DNA of 64,000 nucleotides from Symbiodinium natans (GCA_905221605.1 CAJNDS010002792.1:157372-221371); one strand, 5' to 3'. Shown: positions 33,661-46,348, numbered from the stretch's first letter. A program made the numbers and translations. Notes: a model not told the origin generated them from the letters alone.

Positions 33661-35133
33661 GGGGGTGGGTCGTTGTGCCTGCTACCGCTCTGAAGCTTAC
33701 TGGGGGGAGGGGGGGGGGGGGGGCCGGGGCGGGGGAAGGGTAAGGCCGTCCTGTCGCCTAGACGAGCAGACCTGCAGTTTACAGTTTACTGTTTACAGTT
33801 TGCGGGCACGTCTACCTACGGGGGTTTCGGGTTTGTGGCGCTTCCCTTTTTTGGGTGTTGGCTTTTGGGATTAATTTGGCCTTGGCATGTAGGCCAGTTC
33901 AGCCTCACACTCATGCGGAACTCCACTGCACATCCCAAAGCCCCAAGAATCAAAAGCATCAGTATGCCAATTCTCTTACCACACCCCCGACACTCCTCTT
34001 TCAACCCAAAACATTCTATGGGAACTCCCAACGAAGGCACCCAAACCCTAAACGCTTTTTGGGGGTTCCTATACCCAGGAGTGTCGCATTTTGGAGGTAC
34101 ATAATGAGGGGTTTCGGTCCCATACGTTGGGAAAGACTCATGACTGCCAGAGCTTCAACCCCTAGACCCCCCCCACACGCCTCTAGGCCATAAGAACCTT
34201 GTGATGGCCACAGTTCTCTAAGCTCTCCTCCCGCGTTTGGTCCCTGCTGCAAAGAAATCCCTCTCCCAAATAAACACCAAAGAGTAACTGTCCCTATCTA
34301 GAGCCAGGACTGACCTGGGAACCTAAACCCCAGACCCTAAAAACAGGGAACAAGGGCCTACTCTGGGTCCTAGTTATCAATATCCCTAAACCCTAAATCC
34401 TAAACCCTAAACCCTAAACCCTACACCATAACTATCCCTATGGACCTTAGAAGCACTCAAAAGCCCTCAAGGGGCTGAGTCTTGCTGGCGGAACTTCGGC
34501 CGGCTGGTCGTGGGCTCCACCCGCCTCCGACATCAGGGTGGAGGCAAATGTCCCTGAACAGTACGAAGTACACCATATCATATTTGGGGTTTTGGGTTTA
34601 GGGTTTTAGGGTGTTAGGGTTTTAGGGTTTTGCAAGGGTTTAGGGTTTAGGGTGGGTTGCTTTCTAAAGGAGCCTTGAAACCAGGAAATGGGGCAAAAGG
34701 GTACCAATGGCAGCCTTAGGGCCTAAGCATATCCAATGAATGGCACATGGACCGACTGGTAATACACCCTTCCTTGATGTGAGTCCAGATACGCATGCCC
34801 CGAGACCCCCCCCCCCCCAAAAAAAAAAATGAACATATCCTTCCTTCGGGGAATAGAGGATGTCGTTTAGGGTTTAGGGTTTAGGGTTTAGGGTTTAGGG
34901 TTTAGGGCTATTGTCAGACTCAGACTTCGGAAACCCCGAAGGGGGCAGTCATGGACCAATATCGAAAATGTTGCCCTAAGCCCTAAGCCCTAAGCCCTAA
35001 ACCCTAAACCCTAAACCCTAAACCCTAAACCTTAAACCCTAAACCCTAAACCCTAAACCCTAAACCCTAAACCCTAAACCCTAAACCCCAACACCGCATT
35101 GGAACCTTTGGGTGTCGCATTGCCATCTTTCAG

Positions 35134-35209
35134 GCAGCTTGACGTCCAGAGTGAAAGAGCAACCCTAAGCCCTACAACGCCTTTAGATGCCCTATTGATT
35201 CTTTGTTAA
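35134..35209 (+). CDS. Possible terminal exon
   Basis: Preceded by attgccatctttcag. With one carried base the frame reads QLDVQSERATLSPTTPLDAL and ends in TAA at 35207-35209. A donor GTGAAAG inside the frame would make it shorter. Lies between C-rich (34990-35093) and G-rich (35226) runs. Confidence 0.28.
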
Positions 35210-35515
35210 ACAATAGACAACTGGCGTTTAGGGTTTAGGGTTTCGGATTTAGGGATTACTCTAAGGAATGGGGGGGGTGACCCTTTCACTCCAGACCAAG
35301 AAGCTCGTCTTTGTCCGGCGTGGCGTCCTGCCGCTCAAATGCTGGAGGCACCCGTCCCTTAAGAGGTCCAGATGAACCCTAAACCCACGAGCGCACACAC
35401 ACAATCAATCAACCACATACCCTAAACCCTAAACCCTAAACCCGAAACCCTAAACCCTAAACCCCACACCCACACTAACCCCTAATTTTTTGCCTTGTCA
35501 ACCTGCTGTCCTTGC

Positions 35516-35862
35516 TCTAAACCCTAAACCCTAAAACCTTAACCCTACACCCTACACCCTAAACCCTAAACCCTAAACCCTAAACCCTAAACCCTAAACC
35601 CTAAACCCTAAACCCTAAACCCTAAACCCTAAACCCCATGTCCTTGCTCGGCTCTGGCTTCTCTCTTCCTTTCGCTTCGGCGCCGCCTTCGTGTCGCCGT
35701 CTCACCTGCCACCCAACTCCAAGGGTTTAGGGTTTAGGGTTTAGGGTTTAGGGTTTAGGGTTTAGGGTTTAGGGTTTAGGGTTTAGGGTTTAGGGTTTAG
35801 GGTTTAGGGTTTAGGGTTTAGGGTTTAGGGTTTAGGGTTTAGGGTTTAGGGTTTAGGGTTTC
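35516..35862 (+). repeat. C-rich array, island, G-rich array
   Basis: (CCCTAAA)n at 35516-35637, an 86-base unique island (35638-35723), then about 20 perfect TTTAGGG units. It is the cleanest example of the recurring layout. The island is open on both strands (for example WQVRRRHEGGAEAKGREKPE on minus), so I do not choose a strand. Confidence 0.93.
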
Positions 35863-37013
35863 ATGGTCCCTTAGTATGGGCCCTGAAAAGGGTACGCCTT
35901 ATAATCCCTTGCCCCTAATACTAAATCCCTCCCCCCCCCTCCCTAATTCTGAAATTCGCCTGGGCCCGAAAAATATTTAAGATTAGGGGGGGGTCTAAAT
36001 CCTAAACCTGAATTCCGCAACCTAATAATTAAACCTCTAAGCCCTGAGCCCTGGATCCTGTCAGCCTTCAGCCCTAAATCCTGAAACGCTAATGGCTCAA
36101 CTCAAGGTCGAAGGCCCTGAACCCTCCGCCCCTAATTCTCAAACAGGTTTAGTATTGGGCTGGGTGCCGGCAGGGTCCGGGAAAAATAATAATCAAAATT
36201 AGGGGGGTTTAGTAGTAGGCGGAAGCGATTATACCCCTTACAGACCCACCATATGAAGGCCCCGTATAACTACCCTTATAGACCATGACGAAAAGGATCC
36301 CGCAAAAGGACCGTGATTTCGGCAAAGCTGTTGACCCTAAACCCTAAACCCTAAACCCTAAACCCTAAACCCTAAACCCTAAACCCTAAACCCTAAACCC
36401 TAAACCCTAAACCCTAAGCCCTTTACAAACCCTCTAAACCCAAAGTGCTCAGTCCTGAACCCCACACCCTAAAACTGAACCTTGCCCCGATACCTCCTGC
36501 AGGCCCCGATTAAACCTCTAAACCCTCTGTTGCCAAGCATCCCCAGCCCCAAACCCCCAAACCCTACAAACCTTACCAGCATGGGCTATTAGGCCTTATC
36601 ATTCCCCTAACCAACCCTATAAAGGGCCTTTTTAAGGGGCTATAGGGTATAATAGCCCATGTAGGTACAGACCCTCTACACCACCCAAAAACCCTTAGTA
36701 AACCCTAAGTCCTCAACCCTAAACCCGAAACGCCAGAACCCGAAGCGCCAGAACCCCTGTTGATGAACGCTTGGCTTATGGGCTGAATCTCCTATGAAAA
36801 AAATCATCTTTGGGGTGGGGAGATGCACAAGGTCCATGTACCTGTACAGGGTGGGTTTAGGGTTTAGGGTTTAGGGTTTCGGGTTTAGGGCCTGTAGGGG
36901 GCTTAGTAGGAGTCTAACCTTGGGTCTTCAAGCCGCTGTACAGTGGGTTTAGGGCCGGAGTCCCACAAGGCCCATGCGCCAGAAACGCAAATACAATGCT
37001 GGCAACCCTACCT

Positions 37014-37112
37014 GGGAGTAGACCCTGGGAAAAAAGTATGTACTTGATAAGTATAATTACCTACCATAGGAACCCAGAACCCAAAAAAGTATTAAAGCGT
37101 AGTACTCCCACG
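37014..37112 (+). mobile_element. Family G element
   Basis: TGGGAGTAGACCCTGGGAAA to GTAGTACTCCCA; the ends changed together (GGGA/TCCC), keeping the pairing. Confidence 0.76.
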
Positions 37113-37677
37113 GCACCCACCCTTGAGCGGGGCTTGCCCCACCGACGCTGCTGGTCGCCGCCGAATTGACCTTTGCCACCAGCAGCCAGCCGCGGCCGCC
37201 AATGTCGCCTTCCCGGACCACCACGTGGTCGACTTGGCCCTGGAGGCTCTCCAGGCGCACTTCCGTTCCATGCTGAAACGCAGCGAACCGTCGGCTCTGC
37301 TCGTCGCTTAGGGTTTGGGGCTCCTGGAGATGAACCTTCTCCTGCAATTTTCGTGGACTTGGCTTGGACGATGCACCGCAAATGTCAGCTACAGAAATTG
37401 TATTCCAAAACCCAGGTAAACCCTAGACTTCCAGGTACATTATTCGGTTACTCGAACCCCTGAAGGACACAATAGTGACCCCGGAAGTACCGGCAAATAT
37501 AGAATAATCAAGAGCCAACGGCAGGAGAATCCCATGGGACCACAGGTTAGAGACGTTTGGGCTGAAACCAGATCGAAACAACGCTACGAACATGTCCACC
37601 GTCTATGTGGTGGTCTCCGTAAGAGAAAAAAAACCTGAAGGCTAGTCACTCCGTACCCAAACTGGTCTGGGGCAACA

Positions 37678-37880
37678 GGGTCCATGCACCCCTATAGTTT
37701 ACACGTGGGCCTTAAAGGGGGTTCCGAAACCGAAGCTTTAGGGGCCCAAATATCTACTTGCTAGGGGTCTCCGAATACGGGAACACTAGTATAGACCCCC
37801 AAATAGTAAGATTCCCTTATAGTGAAGACCCAAATAAGGTACCCCTAATTTCGGAAACACGCATATGGGTACATGGAACC
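37678..37880 (+). mobile_element. Family B element interrupted by family C element
   Basis: GGGTCCATGCACC at left and GGGTACATGGAACC at right. Its interior is split by a family C copy at 37764-37860. Confidence 0.78.
37764..37860 (+). mobile_element. Family C element nested in family B
   Basis: GGGGTCTCCGAATA to AATTTCGGAAACAC. Interior matches 17318. Confidence 0.75.
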
Positions 37881-38127
37881 TTAAAACCTAAACCGTAAAC
37901 CTTAATCCCTAGACCCTAACCCTAAACCCCTAACCCCTAACCCCTAACCCCGAACCCCTAAACCCTAAACCCTAAACCCTAAACCCTAAACCCTAAACTC
38001 TAAACCCTAAACCCTAAACCCAAACCTTGGGGGGGGGGGGGGGGGGCAGCCTGAGACAGCTCTGGCTCCTTCTGCGCCACGGCTCCAGGAGAAGCGGTGC
38101 GCTTCGGCGCCATGGCACTCTTCTGCT

Positions 38128-38252
38128 ACTACTTGCTTAAGAACCCCCCACCCCAACAAAAAAAAAAAAAACAAAACCTTCCATATACAGACAATATGGG
38201 GAAGATTACCTTGTGTTTGTTTTTTGGGGGGTTCTTAAGCAAATAGTAGTCT
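38128..38252 (+). mobile_element. Family I element, best copy
   Basis: CTACTTGCTTAAGAACCCCC to GGGGGTTCTTAAGCAAATAG, long complementary ends with an A run and T/G run just inside. Confidence 0.8.
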
Positions 38253-39057
38253 ACCCAGGTCTTCGAAACCCCCGCAAGTCAGGAACAGCCTCAATAGTCC
38301 TAGTAGGCTCAACAGACTTCAGGGTATAAGATTCTAGGCATTTGAGGCTTCTACTTGAGTTCTAGGTACGGGGCCGATCCACCAAGTGGTAAACCCCACA
38401 AGGATCCCCCAACCAGCTACCTTAAACCCTAAACCCTAAACCCTAAACCCTGAACCCTAAACCCTAAACCTACTTCTGAAGATTCTTGAGCCGGTACTTG
38501 GTCCTTGGGCGGTTGGATCTCCTGCTCACTTGTAGTGCTCGCGATTGCAGGCAGGGTTTGGGAGTTTAAGATTTGGGGTTGTTTTTGAAGGGTTTTTAGG
38601 GTTTAGGGTTTAGGGTTGAGGGTTTAGGGTTTAGGGTCTAGGGTCTAGGGTCTAGGGTCTATAGGGTCTAGGGCTTAGGTTCAGGGAGTCCACCTCGGCG
38701 TGTTCGTGGCAGCATCGTCAGAGCTTTGCAACGAACCTTTTCGTGCTTCTCTTCGCGCACCTGTAGCTAGGTTGGCCCGAAAAACCCTCTGAACAGCTTT
38801 CCTAAGTATGATCCTCTTAAAGTCTTCAACCAAGAGTTTAAGATCCTCTAAACCCTAAACCCTAAACCCTAAACCCTAAACCCTAAACCAAAAACCCTAA
38901 ACCTTAAACCCGAAACCCTCAGCCCTAAACCCTAAACCCTAAACCCAATATTAGATATACCTTCAGGGCCGACCTAGGTCTCCACATGACTTCGGGGACA
39001 CGGACGCAGCCTTGTCAGCTTGATCCCACGATGCCACTGGGGGGGCTCCGTGGAACT

Positions 39058-39176
39058 GACCCTAAACCCTAAACCCTAACCCTAAACCCTAAACCCTAAA
39101 CCCTAAACCCTAAACCCTAAACCCTAAACCCTAAACCCTAAACCCTAAACCCTAAACCCTAAACCCTAAACCCTCC
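39058..39176 (+). repeat. (CCCTAAA)n array, about 17 units
   Basis: Near-perfect heptamers with one short unit near the left end. Confidence 0.95.
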
Positions 39177-39370
39177 CGAGGGCGACCACAGTTCAGGGCT
39201 TCGCGCGTAACAAGCAACCTAGAACCCCCCTAGCCCTGAACCTTAAGCCCCGCAACCCTAAACTGTTTAAGCCCTAATTATCCTAAACCTTTTAAGCCCT
39301 AACCCTAAACCCTAAACCCTAAGCCCTAAACCCTAAACCTTAAACCCCATAAGCCCCTCGTCCCCCTCAG

Positions 39371-39439
39371 CAGCTCCGAGTCGTCTTTGGTCGCTGCCGG
39401 CGGACCCTGGGAAGTGTTACCGTGCTACAGTATCGGCTG
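39371..39439 (+). CDS. Candidate exon with strong acceptor
   Basis: Tract ctcgtccccctcag precedes 23 codons QLRVVFGRCRRTLGSVTVLQ and so on, ending CTG before GTGCACG in phase 0. Without that donor the frame ends in TGA at 39467-39469. Sits between C-rich (39298-39350) and G-rich (39471-39550) runs. Confidence 0.43.
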
Positions 39440-41204
39440 GTGCACGTGCTGCCCAGGCTCTTTCTTTGAGTTTAGAGTTTAGGGTTTAGGGTTTAGGGTT
39501 TAGGGTTTAGGGTTTAGGGTTTAGGGTTTAGGGTTTAGGGTTTAGGGTTCACGGTTCAGGATTCAGGGTTTCGGGGCCCCGGAATAACCTGGGAATGACC
39601 ACGGCGCTAAGATTGTAAGGGAGCTCCACCGTAAAAGGGGATGAGAGTTATAGGGTCTCAGGTAACACAAGCCCAAAAAGACGGAATGAGGATTTGGGGT
39701 TTAGGGTTTGGGCCCACACTGGCTCCTAGTTTCGAACTTTGAGGAACGGGGTCTGGGCTTGTCGTATTTTCAGGCCTTAGAGAGGGTTTATAGGGCTTAT
39801 GGGCTTTCCAGGCTTAGAGGGTTATAGGATTCATAGGGTTTAGGCTTTAGGGTTTTCATAGGGCTGCCGGTTATATAGGCTTCTAGGCCTTGCAGGGTTG
39901 TATGCTTTATGGGCTCCTGGAGACCCTAAACCCTAAACCCTAAACCCTAAACACTAAACCTTAAACCCTAAACCCTGAACCTGGCATTATAAGCTTCAGG
40001 CTGGGTGGCAGCATAGAGCCGAAACTCAAGGGATTTAGTGTTTAGGGGTTGAGGGTTTAGGGTTTAAGGTTTAAGGTTTAGGGTTTAGGGTTCAGGGCTT
40101 GAGGGTTTAAGGCGTATGTAGGGTTTGGGGGTTTGGGGCACAAAGGCTTCAGTGATGAAGGTGTAGGGGGTAGGGCTTTAGGGCTTTAGGGTTTCGGTGT
40201 TTAAGGTGTGGGGCTTCAGGGATTTGAGAGTTTTGGCTTTAGGGCTTTTGGGCTTCAGAGTTGAGGGTGCTAGGCTTTTACAGGTTTAGGGGGGTTCGGG
40301 TATGGTAATATCGGTGGCGTCCAGGGTCCGCCATGTTCTGACATACCTTCCACACCTTTGCAGCACCTTGCAATATAGATGGGGCTACCAGTCTTCGGGG
40401 TTTAGGGTTTAGGGTTTAGGGTTTAGGGTTTAGGGTTTAGGGTTTAGGGTTTAGGGTTTAGGGTTTAGGGCATGAGGGCGTCCGGCGTCCTGCGTCCGGG
40501 TGTGTGTGTTGGAGTGGCAAAACTCACCTACTATGTGAAACTCCTGATCTGCTCCGTTCCACGAGGGCCCGGCTCTACAGCTCTACATGCAAGAAAAAAG
40601 GGTTTAGGGTTTAGGGTTTAGGGTTTAGGATTTAGGGTTTAGGGTTTAGGGTTTAGGGTTTAGGGTTTAGGGTTTAGGGTTTAGGGTTACTGCCTACACT
40701 GCCCTGAAGACTAAACCCTGTGCAGTTGCCCTAAGCCCTGCACCCGTTATGTGCCCTAACCCTGAACCTGTTAACCCTAAACCCTAAACCCCTGAACCTG
40801 TTAACCCTACACACGCTGTGTGGGGGCTGTCCCCTTTGGGGCGGCCTAACTGCAAACGCACCTGTAGGTGCCCTAAACCAAACCCTAAACCTTAAGCCCC
40901 CAAGACAAAATAGATAGAAGTTGTATGTGGTACCATTCTGAATGTCCCATGCTTTGTCTAAATTCGGGGACAAGCCGAGTGTAAGCAAATTACTCTGAAG
41001 CGCCCATGGAAGGCCAAAATGCTCGATTCACTTAGATTTAAACCTCTGGGGCCTTCCCCCTCCAAGCGTTAAAAACTCAAAGCTGTTCAAAACGTTCGCT
41101 CGAAACTTTCGTTCAAAACGTTATTGGAGCCCTAGACGATTCCTGTGAAGCAGGTTTTACAGATCCCCAAGCATGGGGTTCAATGATTACGAAAGAATAG
41201 AGTC

Positions 41205-41322
41205 CAAAAGAGACAACCTTCGTCGAACATGTTCGTTGAAAATGATCGTTGAAAGCTTTCGTTGCAAACGTTCGTTGAAAACGCTTCGTTGAACACTGTT
41301 CGTGAAACCGTTCTGGGACGCC
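41205..41322. repeat. Short degenerate repeat GTTCGTTGAAAA
   Basis: About seven imperfect units of TTCGTTGAAAACG spaced 14-17 bases; isolated units also occur at 41090-41125. Confidence 0.75.
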
Positions 41323-41337
41323 AACCCTAGGCATTCT

Positions 41338-41378
41338 GTAAACCCAAACCCTCAACCCTCAACCCTCAACCCGCAACC

Positions 41379-41410
<32 letters not shown>

Positions 41411-41428
41411 ACCCTAAACCCTACACCC
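41338..41428 (+). repeat. (CCCTCAA)n variant array
   Basis: About ten units with C for A at one position, ending in a few CCCTAAA units. Confidence 0.93.
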
Positions 41429-42563
41429 CGACCGGGGGAGACTAGGGACCGCCACCTCATGCGCAAACAAACACGTGCCTCAAGGGGTTGATGCGCAGGG
41501 GTTCAACGCCAAAAGACGAGGTCGGGCCTTAAAAGGGTTTATAGGGTTTCGGGTTTGAGGGTTTAGGGTTTATAGGGTTAATAGGGTTTAGGGTTTTAGG
41601 GTTTATAAGGTTTGGGGTTGAAAGGGTTTAAGGGACTAGGGCTTTAGGTATTTAGGGTTTTAGGATTTAGGGTATATAAATCCCTGCGAAATGATTCCCA
41701 GCTAAGGTGCTCTTAGACCTAATCAGGGTAAGTATGAACGTCCGGGGATCACGAGGATTCGACGGTTTCGGGCTATAAATTTGGGCTTAGGGTTTAGAAG
41801 GGGGTTTTAAGGGAACCTAAACCCTAGAAAAATGGATTAAGGGCTTACTGGCTCCTAGTTCTCAATATCCCTCAACCTAAACCCCAAACCCTAAACCCTA
41901 AACCCAACACCATGTTGTTCTGCTGTGGCTCAGGGTCTTCCCAGGCCCTCGGGAAATGTTCTGGCATCAATCGCCGCTACATGGAAGGTGACCTTATACC
42001 CTTAACTCTAAACCCTGAAACCTACACCCTCAACCCTAAACCCTAAACCCGTGAAGCGGCTGCTCACGTTGTGTTGGATGGCTGAGAGACTTTGGTAAGC
42101 ACCCTTCTGACTTAGTGAGGCGAGGGTGTAGGGTTTAGGGATCCCCGCCCCCCCTGCCTTTCCCCCACCATGGGGATCTGGTGTAACTCCTAAACCCCTA
42201 CTTAGCCCTTTTCCCTCAACCCCTGAGCCCTAAGCCCAGAGTAGCTCCTATACCTGTGAACCTCCGCCCCACACTATGAGCCCAAAGTCTCCTTATATGC
42301 TTAAACCTTCAACCCCAACGCCCGCAGTAACTCCTATACCCCTAAACCCTAACCCCTGAAGCCCCTGACTCCGAACCCCTAAATCCTAAGCCCATATCTT
42401 AGAGTTCCTGTGGAAACACTCAGCCATCCTACACGCCGCAGCTTTGTGTGGCTACTTCTGCAGAAGGCTGAAGAGACTGAGGGGCCGCCACTAACTGGTG
42501 TGGGTCGCCTGTAGCTGCAAGCTCTGCATCTGGGCGTTCTGCTCCTTGGTAGATCATCCCAAG

Positions 42564-42663
42564 GGGTCCACGCACCCGTGCAGCACATACTTGGGCCTAA
42601 AAAAAGGGATTCCTAGACGGTAGCTTTAGGGCCCCAATATCTACTCTATGGGTACTTAGACCC
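42564..42663 (+). mobile_element. Family B element, diverged
   Basis: GGGTCCACGCACCC at left, GGGTACTTAGACCCC at right, shared interior CATACTTGGGCCT. Confidence 0.72.
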
Positions 42664-43536
42664 CTTAGGGTCAATGCATCAAGGGTCCCTCGTTTGTCCC
42701 TCATCTCGCTCTTCTAACTTCTAACGCATAGCCCTCTTCTAACTTTTAACGCATAGCCTTCTAGAACAAACATCGCACCATGTGAAAGCTGGCTTCATCT
42801 GCGGTTGGAGGTATGGGCCCGTGGTGGTGGTCGCTTACCCTTGCTTATAGGGATCCGAAAGTATGGGCCCTTAAGATGTAGAGTGTATATAAGGGTTACT
42901 AAGGGCCCCATACTGGGAACCTTGGACTTCAACGAGCCCCGGCAGATTTACGAAGTGTCATCTTCAACTGCTACGACCCCTAAGGGGTATAAGGAGGGAC
43001 CCCTTGAAGGGGCCCTGAACATTATTCCCCTATATATACCTTGTATAGTGCCTGTATACCTGAGTAGCCCCGAACTAACCCCTAAATCCCTTAGAATGGT
43101 CCCTCCTTTAGTCCCTTGAGGCATCGAATTCGCTAGTTAACTGCTTGGGGTACCTATGATTACTCTTCGAATGCACCCACAAAAGGAAATAACCAAGTCT
43201 GCGGGTCCAGGTGAGCCTATGAAACCCCAAAACGCCCTAAACCCTAAACCCTAAACCCTAAACCCTAAACCCTAAACCCTAAACCCTAAACCCTAAACCC
43301 TAAACCCTAAACCCTAAACCCAAAGGTTGCCGTGGGCACAGGCTTCAGCTGAGTTCGCCAAACCGTGGAGGGAGGTGTCGGTTGATGTGACTCCCCAAAA
43401 GTTTGACCTATGCAACATGCTCAACTTCCGAAGTCCTCCTAAACCCTAAACCCTAAACCCTGAACCCTAAACCCTACACCCTAAACCCTAAACCCTAGAC
43501 CCTACACCCTAAACCCCTAAACCCCTAAACCATCAG

Positions 43537-43665
43537 ACTTTGCACCTGGAAACAACGTCTGCCACAAAAGCCCTTGAAGCACACACATTGCTCGGAGGCT
43601 TTGGGACGAGAGACCAGCAACTGGCACTCCCGCTCGTACTCGAAGAAGACCTGAGCATGTTTGGA
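43537..43665 (+). CDS. Candidate internal exon, strand uncertain
   Basis: After accatcag, 43 open codons TLHLETTSATKALEAHTLLG and so on run to GGA before GTTTGAG, phase 0 in and out. It lies between C-rich (43438-43533) and G-rich (43670-43760) runs. The minus strand over 43546-43650 is a strong rival: atgctcag acceptor, 35 codons beginning VFFEYERECQLLVSRPKASE with six cysteines, TTCCAG before GTGCAAAG. Coding seems likely here, but the strand is unresolved. Confidence 0.42.
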
Positions 43666-43815
43666 GTTTGAGTTTTAGGGTTTAAGGTTTGGGGTTTAGG
43701 GTTTGGGGTTTAGGTTTGGGATGTAGGGTTTAGGCTTGAGGCCTTAGTGCTTGGGGGTTTAGGGTTCAAGGCTCCGCCGCGTGCTCCGCCAGGGGCTATC
43801 AAGGTTTCTGGACTA

Positions 43816-43943
43816 CTTTGCTGAAGAGCTGAAGAACCCCCACAAAAGATAATACTGCCTCTATCGGCTATCACTTTCTAAGGAAGAATATCTTACTTTC
43901 TTTCTTTTTTTTTGGGGGGGGGGGGTCTTAAGCAACTAGCAGT
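43816..43943 (+). mobile_element. Family I element, diverged
   Basis: CTACTTTGCTGAAGAGCTGA then AAGAACCCCC, to GGGGGTCTTAAGCAACTAG. Confidence 0.7.
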
Positions 43944-44904
43944 TCCGGGTGCCCCGTACCAGACAACAGTGAGGTTACCAGAACCCTTCTGGATGTATCA
44001 CTGGTGCTAGCTGCAGTTAGCTCTAAACCCTAAACCCTAAACCCTTTAAACCCTTTAAACCCTAAACCCTAAACCATAAACCCTAAGCCCTACTAAACCC
44101 CAAACCCCTAAGCCCTCAACATCGCGAAGCTGGGGTCACCCACGGTTTAGGGTTTAGGGTTTGGGGTTTAGGGTTTAGGGTTTAGGGTTTTTCCCCATTC
44201 GGGAACTCTCAACTGTAGGGATTAGGGTCTAGGGTCTAGGGTTTGGGGTTTGGGGTTTAGGGTTCAGGATCACCTGAGCCCTAAACCATTTCTAGCTCCG
44301 TGTTTTTGCAATTTGGGCTACGCCCTATACTTCCAGGGACCCTAAACCCTAAACCCTCAACCCTAAACCCTAAACCCTAAAACCCAATATTAAGGTTACT
44401 TAAGGTTAGAGCCCTAGGGCTACTAAACCCTAAACCCTGGGTTTAGTCCCAGGGTTTAGGGTTTAGGGTTTAGGGTTGAGGGTTGAGGGTTGAGGGCTTA
44501 GGGTTTAAACCCTGATGCTTTGGATCCCGGCTGGCACCGCAAGGATGATTGCGCCCGTGACGCCCGTCCACAGCAAGTGGCCGCCCAACCACCAGGCTTT
44601 CTGAGAATCAGGCTGAGGATTGCTGGGTGTAAGGTCTAGCTAAACCCTCAATCCTACACCTAAAACCTAAACAAAACTTCTGACCCGAAACTCCACATGT
44701 GGCCCTTAGATTGTAGTTCTTCTTCTTGGGGGTACCTCGTGTTATGGGTGACACCCTAAACCCTAAACCCTAAACCCTAAACCCTAAACCCTAAACCCTA
44801 AACCAGGTGTTTTGAAAGCAAGGCCCTGTCCAGGAACAGGGGCTGGGCAAGTCCTTTGACGCGGGGTGCGGCGTGCAGCTTCGGTTTGTTGATACAGGGC
44901 GGGT

Positions 44905-45082
44905 TAGGGTTTAGGGTTTAGGGTTTAGGGTGTTTAGGGTGTTTAGGGTGTTTAGGGTGTTTAGGGTCTTTAGGGTCTTTAGGGTCTTTAGGGTCTTTAG
45001 GGTTTAGGATTTAGGGTTCAGGGTTTAGGGTTTAGGCTTTAGGGTTTACGGTTTAGGGTTTAGGGTTTAGGGTTTAGGGATT
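44905..45082 (+). repeat. Compound array with 10- and 9-base higher units
   Basis: Standard heptamers flank four copies each of TGTTTAGGG-type and TCTTTAGGG-type longer units (about 44930-45005). Confidence 0.88.
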
Positions 45083-45397
45083 AATTACTGGTTTATAGTT
45101 GGGATAGTAATAAAATTTAAAATTTTATTCTTATTGAGTTTAAGTACCCTTAAAAATGTAAAATGTTATCCCACTATGACAAAGATTAGGGTCTAGGGTT
45201 TAGGGCTTTATCTCAATGTGTATCGACGTTTCGTTGGCGTTCTCTCGCTTTCTCCTCCTTCCCCTGCCTCCCACCCCCCCCCCCCCCCCCTTGCTCGCTC
45301 AGTCTTCTTGCAGCCCAAAAGTCAAAACCCCACCACACTGAACCCCAAACCCGAAACCCACAACCGCAACCCTAAGCCCTATGAGCCCCATGCCCTA

Positions 45398-45516
45398 CGG
45401 GTGGGGCCCCCTTACTATACTAACTGTAGTTAAGGGACTTATAACCTAACTTAGGGTCCTTATAACCCAATTTAGGGCCCTTGTAACTCTACTTATAACT
45501 AGGGGGCCCCACCCTG
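45398..45516 (+). mobile_element. Family A element, 119 bp
   Basis: Same orientation as 3991 and lacks one A in the left terminus. Flanked by TA on both sides. Confidence 0.88.
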
Positions 45517-45651
45517 TAGGCAGCGTGCCTGAAACCCAAACCTGCAACGACCTCTCATGGCACGGCCTCTCTGAATCACATTGGGTGTGAACATGGGCCA
45601 TGGGTTTTCGGGTTTAGGGTTGCTATGGGTTGTTCCAGATGGGAGCCCAAA

Positions 45652-45725
45652 GGGTCCATGTACCCATATTGTTTATTACTTGGGCCTTAAAAAGGGGTTC
45701 CTATATGCTATATGGGTACATGGAC
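45652..45725 (+). mobile_element. Family B element, short
   Basis: GGGTCCATGTACCC to GGGTACATGGAC, with the centre deleted relative to 46349. Confidence 0.8.
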
Positions 45726-46077
45726 TTTAAGGGGAAGGCCGTTTTCGCGTCAAGCTTTTGGAATTCTAGACTCTAGGCTATGGGAAGTAAACCCCAAAAG
45801 GGACCCTACTTCAGAAGTGGCCTTATACAGCCAGTAGACCCCATCAAGTTGTGCACAAATACCCCAAACCCTAAACCCTAAACCAGAATCCTCGACACTA
45901 CTTCTCCCAGAAAGGTATAGGCGCTCATGCATGAGTACTTGGGGGTGTGCGGGGGGCCTAAACTCTAAACCCTAAACCCTACACCCTACACCCTACACCC
46001 TAAACCCTAAACCCTAAACCCTAAACCCTAAACCCTAAACCCTACACCCTACAAGGGCGGAGGCAAGCTGATCTCAG

Positions 46078-46146
46078 GGCGCCACCGAGACAAGCTTCGA
46101 CATCCTTGTCTTGGCCTGCACGTGCCGAAATGGGCTCGGGCGAATA
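46078..46146 (+). CDS. Candidate internal exon
   Basis: After agctgatctcag, phase 0, GATETSFDILVLACTCRNGL and so on to ATA before GTTTCG. A shorter version ends at the GT in CACGTGCC. Upstream is a C-rich array (45960-46054). Confidence 0.38.
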
Positions 46147-46348
46147 GTTTCGTGGGTCTCCCTACTACCCCCCCCCTCTCTTCTTAGGGTTTAGGGGTTG
46201 GGGTTCGGGTTTTAGGGTTAAAGAGCTCAGGGTTCAGGGATAGCTGCTCTGCACTGAACAGGCTCTAAATCTTAAACCTGAAGCCCGAAACCCGAAACCC
46301 TAAACCCTATCTTAGAAGACTTCGGCTCCTCCGCAGCAAAAACCCAAA

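Noticed and set aside
37057-37463. Overlapping open frames of about 100 codons on both strands
   Set aside because: The left part lies in the family G element. The right part (37110-37320) is GC-rich and open in several frames on both strands, so no frame can be preferred.
42805-43119. 104-codon open frame
   Set aside because: Crosses family E-like and other repeat fragments (GTATGGGCCC, CCCTATATATACC) and has no splice or codon support.
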